This document shows positions 16,345 through 24,343 of a DNA stretch of 56,382 nucleotides, piece after piece; the first letter of the stretch is position 1; each line of letters opens with the position of its first letter. Source of the stretch: Stenotrophomonas maltophilia (GTDB lineage Bacteria > Pseudomonadota > Gammaproteobacteria > Xanthomonadales > Xanthomonadaceae). The stretch lies in the NCBI RefSeq assembly GCF_004920835.1, contig NZ_QFHO01000029.1, forward strand, positions 1-56,382, given 5' to 3'. The position numbers were made by a program, and so were the translations under genes. Under the pieces are notes generated by a model, which was given only the letters and a program-made list of their open reading frames with translations, ran no database searches and was not told where the DNA came from.

Positions 16345-19300
16345 ATGATGCACACCACCTTCCGCACGCCGGCACGCCGGCTGCTGAGCACCGCACTGGT
16401 CAGTTGCCTGATGCTGGCCGCCGCTCCGAACGTCATGGCGCAGTCGGCCAACGCCAGCCTGCGCGGCCAGGTTGCCGGCGCCCAGGCAGGCACCGAAGTC
16501 ACCGCCACCAACGTGGCCACCGGCACCGTCCGCCGCGGCACCATCCGCGCCGATGGCAGCTACTCGCTGATGGGCCTGGATCCGGGCACCTACAACGTGG
16601 TCGCTAACGGCCAGACCCAGAAGGTCACCGTCACCGTGGCCTCGACCGCCACCCTGAACTTTGCCGACGCCGCCAGCAGCACCCCCGGCGCGACCGCGGC
16701 CACCAACCTGGACACCGTCAACGTTGTTGCGCCGACCCTGCTGCAGGAAGTGCGCACCTCTGAAGTCGGCAAGACTGTCAGCCTGCAGCAGATCCAGACT
16801 ACCCCGCAGGTGTCGCGCAACTTCCTGGAGTTCGCCGACGCGGTGCCGGGCATGATCTTCACCCGCGATGCCAAGGGCAACACCTCGCTGCGCGGCGGCG
16901 CCACCAATTCCGATGGCACCAACGTCTACATCGATGGCGTGGGCCAGAAGAGCTACGTCAAGGGCGGCGGCATCTCCGGCCAGTCCGGAAGCGCAGGCAA
17001 TCCGTTCCCGCAGCTGGCCATCGGTGAATACAAGGTCATCACCGGCAACTACAAGGCCGAGTACGGCCAGGTGTCCAGTGCAGCGATCACCGCCGCCACC
17101 AAGTCCGGTACCAACGAGTTCAAGGGTGAAACCTTCTACCGTTACACCAACGACAGCATGCGCGCGATGACCCCGGCCGAACGCCAGCCGGGCAAGAGCA
17201 AGGAAGAATCGGCCGAGAAGGAATATGGCTTCGCCTTGGGTGGCCCGATCATCCAGGACAAGGCCCACTTCTTCGTCACCTATGAAGCCAAGCGCTTCGA
17301 CCTGCCGGTGACCATTGCACCGGACGGCGCAGTGACGCCCGCTGCCGCCAAGCTGCCGGCTGACGGCGCCGCTGGCCTCGGCCCGGCCAGCCAGCCGTTC
17401 CAGCAGGACCTGATCTTCGCCAAGATCGACTTCGAGCCGACCGACAACGATCGCATCGAACTGACTTTCCAGGACCGCGACGAGACCCAGCAGCAGTTCA
17501 GTGGTCAGACCGCAAAGGTTCACGGCAAGGTCGTTGACAACACCGACCGCCGTTACGCCCTGCGCTGGAACCACAGCGGTGAGCGCTTCTACAACGAGCT
17601 GATGGTCACCCATGAAGAGGCCTTCAACAACCCGCTGCCGCTGAGCTTTGGCAACGGCATCATCTACACCGCACCGGATTTCGGTGACTCGGACGCCAAC
17701 CGTCCGCAGGAGAAGACCCTTGTCCAGGTCGGCGCAGCCGATGCCTTCGCCTCGCAGGTGAAGGGCCAGAAGGGCTGGGCGATCGAGGACAACCTGACCC
17801 TCGATGGCCTGCAGTGGGCCGGCGACCACACCATCAAGATGGGGGCCAAGTACAAACAGATCGACCTGTACGCCTCCGACGCGGCGCAGATCAATCCGCA
17901 GTTCTCCTACACCATCGACAACCCGGCGTTCCCGTCGGGCACGCCGTACAAGGCCCAGTTCACCAAGGCCAGCACCGGTGTCACCGGCGTGCAGTCTGAA
18001 GTGCGCGCCAAGGTCAAGCAGATTGGTCTGTTCATCCAGGATGACTGGCAGGTCAACGATCACCTGCAGCTGAACATCGGCCTGCGCTGGGATTACGAAA
18101 AGAATCCGGTCTATACCGATTTCGTGACCCCGCCGGAGGTCGTGAAAGCGCTGTTCTCGCAGGATCCGAACGCGCCGGTGGGCGTGTCCCAGACCTACGC
18201 GCAGACGCTGGCGCTCAGCGGATTGAACGTCAACGACTACATCAGCACCGGCCACAACCGCAAGAATTTCAAGAATGCCTGGCAGCCGCGCCTGGGCTTC
18301 TCGTATGACGTCAATGCCGACGAACGACACGTGTTCCATGGTGGCGCCGGCCGTTCCTATGACCGCGACCTGTTCGACAACCTGGCACTGGAAACCACCA
18401 AGCTGGCGCTGCCGCAGCCGACCGTGTATTTCCGCAACCCGGCCACCGGCAACTGCATGTATGGCCAGACGCCGTGCTTTGACTGGAACCCGAACCTGCT
18501 GAACGGCATCGAGAACGTGCAGGCACTGCTGGGGGCCACCAGCAATGAAGGCATGGAGGTCGATCTGCTGAACAACAACATGAAGGTGCCGTACGCCGAC
18601 CAGTTCAGCCTGGGCATGAGCAACCAGTTCGGCGAGTGGCTGACCGATGCCACGATCTCCCGCACGCTGACCTATGACGGCTTTGCCTTCACCCTGGGCA
18701 ACCGCTTCAACAACGGCAACTTCTTTGACAACCAGATGCTGTGTGGTGCCAAGGAGCCGACCTATGGCCAGCCGTGGAACTGCAACATTCCGGGCTTCGG
18801 CAGCCTGATCATCGGCCAGCAGGGCATCAAGACCCGATCGACCCAGGTCCTGCTGTCGGCGCAGAAGCCGTACAGCAAGGAAAGCGGCTGGGGCACTTCG
18901 ATCGCCTACACCTGGACCAACGCGCGTCACAACCGCAACATCAACGAGCATTACTCGTTCGATCGCGGCACCATTGGTGAATACCCGACCATCAAGTCCA
19001 ACGGCGCGCCGCGTCACCGCCTGGTGGTGACCGGTTCGTATGATGGCTTCTGGGGCATCACCTTCGGTGGCAAGCTGACCCTGGCCACGCCGACGCCGGG
19101 CAACGACTGGTCCTGCATCGCCCAGGCGGGCACCGCCAACTGCCTGCCGACTCCGGCCGCCGGTACTCCGGGTGGCAATGGCCGCTTCCTGCTCGGTGGC
19201 AAGATCTTCGGCTACCGCTCGCTGGATCTGCAGGCGACCAAGACCTTCAAGCTGGCTGGCGATACCGAGCTGTACGCGCGTATCGACATCATCAACGTGC

Positions 19301-19431
19301 TCAACTTCGACAACTTCTCGAACCTGAACTACGTCAAGCAGGACGGCAAGCTGCTGGTGAGCTACAACGAGACCGGCGACGTCATCGGTACCCCGCGCCA
19401 GGTCAAGGCGGAAGTGGGCTTCCGCTTCTAA
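16345..19431 (+). CDS. TonB-dependent outer-membrane receptor with N-terminal carboxypeptidase-like domain
   Basis: A 1028-residue receptor. It has a signal peptide ending near residue 32 (NVMAQ), a carboxypeptidase-regulatory-like beta sandwich (about 36-107), a likely TonB box (LDTVNVV, 122-128), a plug domain (to about 260) and a 22-strand barrel ending with the terminal aromatic residue Phe. This is the Oar-like form common in xanthomonads. GGAG nine bases upstream supports ATG 16345. Its place between a LacI repressor and a glycan-enzyme operon argues that it takes up an oligo- or polysaccharide rather than a siderophore. Confidence 0.92.
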   Translation: MMHTTFRTPARRLLSTALVSCLMLAAAPNVMAQSANASLRGQVAGAQAGTEVTATNVATGTVRRGTIRADGSYSLMGLDPGTYNVVANGQTQKVTVTVASTATLNFADAASSTPGATAATNLDTVNVVAPTLLQEVRTSEVGKTVSLQQIQTTPQVSRNFLEFADAVPGMIFTRDAKGNTSLRGGATNSDGTNVYIDGVGQKSYVKGGGISGQSGSAGNPFPQLAIGEYKVITGNYKAEYGQVSSAAITAATKSGTNEFKGETFYRYTNDSMRAMTPAERQPGKSKEESAEKEYGFALGGPIIQDKAHFFVTYEAKRFDLPVTIAPDGAVTPAAAKLPADGAAGLGPASQPFQQDLIFAKIDFEPTDNDRIELTFQDRDETQQQFSGQTAKVHGKVVDNTDRRYALRWNHSGERFYNELMVTHEEAFNNPLPLSFGNGIIYTAPDFGDSDANRPQEKTLVQVGAADAFASQVKGQKGWAIEDNLTLDGLQWAGDHTIKMGAKYKQIDLYASDAAQINPQFSYTIDNPAFPSGTPYKAQFTKASTGVTGVQSEVRAKVKQIGLFIQDDWQVNDHLQLNIGLRWDYEKNPVYTDFVTPPEVVKALFSQDPNAPVGVSQTYAQTLALSGLNVNDYISTGHNRKNFKNAWQPRLGFSYDVNADERHVFHGGAGRSYDRDLFDNLALETTKLALPQPTVYFRNPATGNCMYGQTPCFDWNPNLLNGIENVQALLGATSNEGMEVDLLNNNMKVPYADQFSLGMSNQFGEWLTDATISRTLTYDGFAFTLGNRFNNGNFFDNQMLCGAKEPTYGQPWNCNIPGFGSLIIGQQGIKTRSTQVLLSAQKPYSKESGWGTSIAYTWTNARHNRNINEHYSFDRGTIGEYPTIKSNGAPRHRLVVTGSYDGFWGITFGGKLTLATPTPGNDWSCIAQAGTANCLPTPAAGTPGGNGRFLLGGKIFGYRSLDLQATKTFKLAGDTELYARIDIINVLNFDNFSNLNYVKQDGKLLVSYNETGDVIGTPRQVKAEVGFRF

Positions 19432-19455
19432 GCCGATCCGCCTGAAGCAATACCC

Positions 19456-19481
19456 GATGCCGCCGGTCCGCCGGCGGCATC
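19456..19481. terminator. GC-rich hairpin directly after the receptor gene
   Basis: Perfect 11-bp stem (GATGCCGCCGG with its complement) and a four-base loop, 25 bases after the receptor stop. There is no T run, so termination strength is uncertain. Confidence 0.5.
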
Positions 19482-19522
19482 GGCAGGATGAAAAAACGGC
19501 AATGGCCGGCCCGGTGCCGGTC

Positions 19523-19568
19523 CATTGCCCACGCCGCTGCCGGCCAGGGGGCAGCGGCGTGGGCAATG
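19523..19568. repeat. Perfect 19-bp inverted repeat between receptor and GH144-like gene
   Basis: CATTGCCCACGCCGCTGCC at 19523-19541 and its exact complement at 19550-19568 enclose an eight-base loop. The stem is far longer than needed for a terminator and lacks a T run. It is the middle of three successive hairpins in this gap and could act as a transcript-stability or processing element separating receptor mRNA from operon mRNA. Confidence 0.8.
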
Positions 19569-19579
19569 ATCGCGGTGTC

Positions 19580-19603
19580 AAACCACGTTTTTCGTGGTTT
19601 TTT
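19580..19603 (+). terminator. Intrinsic terminator after the receptor gene
   Basis: Stem AAACCACG/CGTGGTTT with a five-T loop followed by more T residues. It ends the receptor transcript 13 bases before the second operator, so the downstream operon probably has its own promoter. Confidence 0.8.
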
Positions 19604-19615
19604 AAGAACGCATCT

Positions 19616-19629
19616 TGTAAACGATTTCA
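19616..19629. promoter_or_regulatory. LacI-type operator in front of the glycan operon
   Basis: TGTAAACGATTTCA matches the reverse complement of the site at 15188-15201 in 11 of 14 positions, including the central CG and both outer ends. It lies 54 bases before the start of the GH144-like gene and just after the receptor terminator, as expected for a repressor controlling an operon promoter. No convincing -35/-10 pair could be fixed. Confidence 0.6.
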
Positions 19630-19682
19630 GATCATTGGACGGTATGCTTTCCCATCGATCAGACCACCGGAGAAATCGCGCC

Positions 19683-21287
19683 ATGCTGGCACGCCATCTG
19701 TTGTCCGTCGCAGCGTTGAGCCTGGTCGTTGCTGCCTGCCAGCCGGCCCAGCAGGAGCCTGCCAAGCCTCAGCCGCAGGTGATCCTGATCGAGGCCGACG
19801 CGCCACCGCGGCCGATGAAGCCGGTGCTGCCGCCGCTTTTCGATGACATCGAACGCCGTACCTTCCAGTTCTTCTGGGACACCACCAACGAAATCAACGG
19901 TCTGACCCCGGACCGTTACCCGTCGAGGCCGTTTGCCAGCATCGCCTCGGTTGGCTTCGCGCTGACTGCCTATCCGATCGGCATCGAGAACGGTTGGGTC
20001 AGCCGCAACCAGGCCATCGACCGCACGCTGACCACCCTGAAGTTCTTCCGCGACGTGCCGATGGGCCCGCAGCGCACCGGCAAGGCCGGCTACAAGGGCT
20101 TCTACTACCACTTCCTGGACATGCAGGAAGGCCGCCGCTACGACAGCTGGGTCGAACTGTCCTCGGTGGATACCGCACTGCTGATGATGGGCGTGTTGTT
20201 CGCGCAGTCGTACTACGACGGCGACGATCCGCGCGAGAAGGAGATCCGCCAGATCGCCGACACGCTGTACAAGAAGGTCGACTGGCCGTGGCTGCAGCAG
20301 CGTGCACCGCTGATCTCGATGGGCTGGTTCCCGGAGAGCGGCTTCATCGACCACGACTGGATGGGCTACAACGAGGCGATGATGGTCTACATCCTCGCCC
20401 TGGGCTCGCCGACGCATCCGGTCAGCCCGGATGCGTGGACCGTGTGGACGCGTACCTATGACAACGACTGGGGCGTGTACCAGGGCCAGGAATACCTGTC
20501 ATTCGGCCCGTTGTTCGGCCACCAGTACAGCCACGTCTGGATCGACTTCCGCGACATCCAGGACGCGTACATGCGCGAGCGCGGCAGCACTTATTTCCTC
20601 AACAGCCGCTCGGCCGCGCTGGCCCAACGCGAATACGCCATCGCCAACCCCATGCAGTGGAAGGAGTACGGCGAGAACGTGTGGGGCCTGACTGCCAGCG
20701 ACGGACCGCAGAACACCACCCAGGACTATCGCGGCGAGCAGCGCCAGTTCCGCCATTACTCCTCGCGCGGCGCTGGCCTGCGCGAGAACTTCGATGACGG
20801 CACCATCGCTCCCACCGCTGCGATCGCGTCGGTGGTGTTCGCCCCCGAGCAGGTGATCCCGGCCACGCTGGAGATGCACAAGCGCTTTGGCGACTACATC
20901 TATTCCAGCTACGGCTTCCTGGATTCGTTCAACCCCAGCTTCAACTACGACATCCCGATCAAGACCGGTCGCCTGGTGCCGGATCGGGGCTGGGTCGCCA
21001 GCGATTACATCGCCATCGACCAGGGCCCGATCCTGACCATGATCGCCAACTACCGCGATGACTTTGTCTGGGAAGTGATGAAGAAGAACCCGTACATCCG
21101 CAAGGGCCTGGAGCGGGCCGGGTTCAACGGTGGCTGGCTGGCGCCGGAAGGCTCCTTCCAGCCGCTGGAACTGCAGAAAGACGAAAAGGCCGCGGCGGCA
21201 CGCGCGGTGGGTATCGCCGAATCACGCGCGGCTGCCGCGCAGGAACAGAAGAACAATGCCAACCGCACCACAGGCCAGGGCAAGTAA
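19683..21287 (+). CDS. GH144-like (glycoamylase-domain) lipoprotein, putative endo-beta-1,2-glucanase
   Basis: A 534-residue lipoprotein. The lipobox VVAAC places the lipid-modified cysteine at residue 19. The rest is one (alpha/alpha)6 domain of the COG5368/PF10091 'glycoamylase' type, with FFWDTTNEINGL (63-74), ASIASVGFALTAYPIG (85-100), GFYYHFLDM and the acidic ELSSVDTALL (158-167). CAZy family GH144, founded on a Chitinophaga endo-beta-1,2-glucanase, belongs to this group. GGAG ten bases upstream supports ATG 19683. It is first in an operon with an ABC importer, so it probably trims a glucan on the periplasmic side. Specificity for beta-1,2 links is inference. Confidence 0.82.
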   Translation: MLARHLLSVAALSLVVAACQPAQQEPAKPQPQVILIEADAPPRPMKPVLPPLFDDIERRTFQFFWDTTNEINGLTPDRYPSRPFASIASVGFALTAYPIGIENGWVSRNQAIDRTLTTLKFFRDVPMGPQRTGKAGYKGFYYHFLDMQEGRRYDSWVELSSVDTALLMMGVLFAQSYYDGDDPREKEIRQIADTLYKKVDWPWLQQRAPLISMGWFPESGFIDHDWMGYNEAMMVYILALGSPTHPVSPDAWTVWTRTYDNDWGVYQGQEYLSFGPLFGHQYSHVWIDFRDIQDAYMRERGSTYFLNSRSAALAQREYAIANPMQWKEYGENVWGLTASDGPQNTTQDYRGEQRQFRHYSSRGAGLRENFDDGTIAPTAAIASVVFAPEQVIPATLEMHKRFGDYIYSSYGFLDSFNPSFNYDIPIKTGRLVPDRGWVASDYIAIDQGPILTMIANYRDDFVWEVMKKNPYIRKGLERAGFNGGWLAPEGSFQPLELQKDEKAAAARAVGIAESRAAAAQEQKNNANRTTGQGK

Positions 21288-21291
21288 CCTG

Positions 21292-22632
21292 ATGCCGAAC
21301 TGGATCGACCGCCTGCGCCGCTGGGCGCTGCCTGCCCTGGCCGCATTGGCCGTGGCCGGCTGCGCCCGCACCGAGCCGGGCACCACCACCGTGCGCTTCT
21401 GGGCGATGGGGCGCGAAGCCGAGGTGGTCAGCGAATTGATCCACGAATTCGAGGCCGAGAACCCCGGTATCAAGGTGGATGTGCAGAACATCCCGTGGAC
21501 GGCCGCGCACGAGAAGCTGCTGACCGCGTTCGCCGCCGACGGCCTGCCGGACGTGTGCCAGCTCGGCAACACCTGGGTGCCGGAGTTCGCCGAACTCGAC
21601 GCGCTGACGCCGCTGCAGCCGTTCGTGCAGCGTTCGGCCGTGGTCGACCCGAAGGACTATTTCCAGGGCATCTGGGATACCAACGTGATCCACGGTGAAC
21701 TGGTCGGCGTGCCGTGGTACGTCGATACGCGCCTGATCTACTACCGCAAGGACCTGCTGGCCAAAGCCGGCTATGACCACCCGCCGCGCACGTGGCAGGA
21801 GTGGGACGAGCAGATGGCGGCAATCAAGCGAATGCAGGGCCCGAGCCGCTATGCGGTGCTGATGCCGATCAACGAGTTCGAGCAGCAGCTGTCGCTGGCG
21901 CTGCAGCAGCCTGATCCGCTGCTGCGCGACGATGACACCCGCGGCAACTTCGCCAGCCCCGGTTTCCGTCGCACGCTGGCCTTCTACGCCAACATGTTCG
22001 AGCAGGGCTGGGCGCCGAAGATGTCCGAGACGCAGATCTCCAACGTCTGGGACGAGTTCTTCCGTGGCTTCAACGTGTTCTACATTTCCGGCCCCTGGAA
22101 CATCCGCGAGTTCAAGAAGCTGCAGCCGAAGGAACTGGAAGGGCAGTGGGGCACCGCCGCGCTGCCGGGCCCGGATGGCCCGGGCGCCGGTATTGCCGGT
22201 GGCACAAGCCTGGTGATCTTCCGCAAGTCGCAGCAGAAGGAAGCGTCGTGGAAGCTGATCGAGTTCCTGTCGCGGCCGGAAATCCAGGCGCGCTTCCATT
22301 CGATCATCGGCGACCTGCCGCCACGCCGCAGCACCTGGAACGCGCCTTCGCTGGCCAACGATCCGCTGGCTGCTGCGTTCCGTGACCAGCTGGAACGGGT
22401 CAAGCCGACGCCGAAGGTGCTTGAATGGGAGCGCATCGTGCAGGAAATGCGCATCGTCACCGAGAAGGTGGTGCGCGGCGGCCTGCCGCAGGACAAGGCC
22501 GTGGAAGAACTGGACCAGCGCGTGGACAAGGTGCTGGCCAAGCGCCGCTGGATGCATGAACAACAACGCCTGCAGCAGCGCGTGCCGTCGCCGCAATCGA
22601 GCAGTGCCGTGGCCGCCGGGAGCGCGCAATGA
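21292..22632 (+). CDS. ABC sugar transporter substrate-binding lipoprotein
   Basis: A 446-residue family 1 extracellular solute-binding protein. The lipobox LAVAGC puts the lipidated cysteine at residue 24. The body has the usual pattern of two alpha/beta lobes, with VRFWAMGREAEVVSELIHEFE at the start and NTWVPEFAELDALTPL. It begins four bases after the preceding stop and its own stop overlaps the first permease start (ATGA). It would present oligosaccharides made by the upstream glucanase-like protein. Confidence 0.93.
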   Translation: MPNWIDRLRRWALPALAALAVAGCARTEPGTTTVRFWAMGREAEVVSELIHEFEAENPGIKVDVQNIPWTAAHEKLLTAFAADGLPDVCQLGNTWVPEFAELDALTPLQPFVQRSAVVDPKDYFQGIWDTNVIHGELVGVPWYVDTRLIYYRKDLLAKAGYDHPPRTWQEWDEQMAAIKRMQGPSRYAVLMPINEFEQQLSLALQQPDPLLRDDDTRGNFASPGFRRTLAFYANMFEQGWAPKMSETQISNVWDEFFRGFNVFYISGPWNIREFKKLQPKELEGQWGTAALPGPDGPGAGIAGGTSLVIFRKSQQKEASWKLIEFLSRPEIQARFHSIIGDLPPRRSTWNAPSLANDPLAAAFRDQLERVKPTPKVLEWERIVQEMRIVTEKVVRGGLPQDKAVEELDQRVDKVLAKRRWMHEQQRLQQRVPSPQSSSAVAAGSAQ

Positions 22633-23510
22633 AACGTACTTCACTTGCCGGCTGGATCTTTGCCGGTCCCTCGCTGATCGTGCTGGGCATGTTCTTCGGC
22701 CTGCCGGTCGCCTCGGCGCTGGCGCTGAGCGTGACCGACTTCGACCTGTATGCCCTGGCTGACAGCAGCAACCTGCGCTTCGTCGGCCTGGGCAACTATG
22801 TCGACTTGCTGCAGACGCCGATGTTCTGGAAGTCGCTGTGGAACACGACCTACTTCGTGCTGATCGGCGTGCCGTTGTCGATCGGCGTGTCGCTGGGCGC
22901 GGCGATGCTGCTGAATGCACCGGCCGCGCGCTTCAAGGCGTTGTTCCGTACCGCGCTGTTCGCGCCGGTGGTGACCACGCTGGTGGCGGTGGCGGTGATC
23001 TGGCGCTACCTGTTCCATACCAGCTACGGTCTGGTGAACTACGGTCTGGGGCATCTGGGCATCAGTCCGATCGACTGGCTGGGCGATCCCAACTGGGCGA
23101 TGCCGACCATCATGCTGTTCGCGGTGTGGAAGAACTTCGGCTACAACATGGTGATCTTCCTGGCGGGCCTGCAGGCGATCCCGCATGACCTGTACGAGGC
23201 CGCCCGCATCGACGGTGCCTCGCGCTGGAAGCAGTTCCTGCACATCACCCTGCCGATGCTCGGCCCGGTGCTGCTGGTGGTCGGCGTGATCACCGTGTCC
23301 GGCTACTTCCAGCTGTTCGCAGAGCCCTACGTGATGACCCGCGGCGACCCACTGCAGAGCACCGTCAGCGTGCTGTATTTCATGTTCGAGGAAGGCTTCA
23401 AGTGGTGGAACCTGGGACGCGCCTCCGCAGTGGCGTTCCTGCTGTTCCTGATCATCCTGGCGGTGACCACCGTGATGCTGCGTTTCGGCCGCAAGAGGCA
23501 GTTGGTATGA
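22629..23510 (+). CDS. ABC sugar transporter permease (MalF/UgpA-like)
   Basis: A 293-residue permease with six membrane helices. The EAA loop that docks the ATPase reads YEAARIDGASRWKQFLHITL (about 196-215). It overlaps the binding-protein gene and the second permease by ATGA junctions. No ATP-binding gene is present anywhere in the operon. Confidence 0.94.
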   Translation: MKRTSLAGWIFAGPSLIVLGMFFGLPVASALALSVTDFDLYALADSSNLRFVGLGNYVDLLQTPMFWKSLWNTTYFVLIGVPLSIGVSLGAAMLLNAPAARFKALFRTALFAPVVTTLVAVAVIWRYLFHTSYGLVNYGLGHLGISPIDWLGDPNWAMPTIMLFAVWKNFGYNMVIFLAGLQAIPHDLYEAARIDGASRWKQFLHITLPMLGPVLLVVGVITVSGYFQLFAEPYVMTRGDPLQSTVSVLYFMFEEGFKWWNLGRASAVAFLLFLIILAVTTVMLRFGRKRQLV

Positions 23511-24343
23511 GTCGTGAAATCGGCCAGTCGCGCTGGTATCCGTGGTTGATCAATGGTGCGTTGCTTGTGCTGGCCCTGGTCAGCCTGGCACCGCTGCTGT
23601 GGATGCTCTCGGTCTCGTTCATGCCGCAGGGCGAGGCGACCCACTTCCCGCCGCCGTTGCTGCCGTCCAGCATCACCACGCGCAACTACCATGAGTTGTT
23701 CGCGCGCACCGGCATGGGTGGCAACTTCGCCAATAGCCTGCTGGTGTCGGTGGGCATCACCCTCGGCTCGCTGCTGCTCAACACCATGGCCGGCTATGCG
23801 TTCGCCAAGCTGAACTTCGTCGGCCGCGAACGCCTGTTCCAGGTGTTGATGGCCGCACTGGTGATCCCGGCACAAGTGGCGATGCTGCCGCTGTTCCTGC
23901 TGATGAAGCAGCTCGGCCTGGTCAACAGCTTCGGCGGCGTGATCGTGCCGGCGCTGGCCAGCGTGTTCGGCATCTTCCTGGTCCGCCAGTACGCGCGTTC
24001 GATCCCCGACGAACTGCTGGAAGCAGCGCGCATCGATGGGGCAGGGGAGTTGCGCATCTTCTTCCAGATCGTGCTGCCGATGCTCAAGCCGGTGCTGGTG
24101 ACCCTGGCCATCTTCACCTTCATGGGCGCATGGAACGATTTCATGTGGCCGTTGATCGTGCTGACTGACCAGGAGCACTACACTTTGCCGGTGGCGCTGG
24201 CCACCCTCTCGCGCGAGCACATCATGGACGTGGAAATGATGATGGCCGGCGCGGTGGTCACCGTGGTTCCGGTGCTGGCGCTGTTCCTGGTGCTGCAGCG
24301 GTACTACATCCAAGGTCTGTTGCTGGGGAGCGTCAAAGGATGA
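23507..24343 (+). CDS. ABC sugar transporter permease (MalG/UgpE-like)
   Basis: A 278-residue permease with six membrane helices and the EAA loop LEAARIDGAGELRIFFQIVL (about 170-189). ATG 23507 overlaps the previous stop; the open frame extends upstream but has no reason to be used. Its stop overlaps the start of the next gene (ATGA). It pairs with the preceding permease as a heterodimer. Confidence 0.94.
   Translation: MSREIGQSRWYPWLINGALLVLALVSLAPLLWMLSVSFMPQGEATHFPPPLLPSSITTRNYHELFARTGMGGNFANSLLVSVGITLGSLLLNTMAGYAFAKLNFVGRERLFQVLMAALVIPAQVAMLPLFLLMKQLGLVNSFGGVIVPALASVFGIFLVRQYARSIPDELLEAARIDGAGELRIFFQIVLPMLKPVLVTLAIFTFMGAWNDFMWPLIVLTDQEHYTLPVALATLSREHIMDVEMMMAGAVVTVVPVLALFLVLQRYYIQGLLLGSVKG

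Noticed and set aside
16123..19581. A 1152-codon minus-strand frame opposite the receptor
   Set aside because: It is a shadow of the TonB-dependent receptor. The composition is low-complexity Val/Gly/Arg, with no domain, and the plus-strand gene explains the region fully.
19488..19682. A longer start for the GH144-like gene
   Set aside because: It would run through three hairpins and the candidate operator, and would bury the lipobox 84 residues into the protein.
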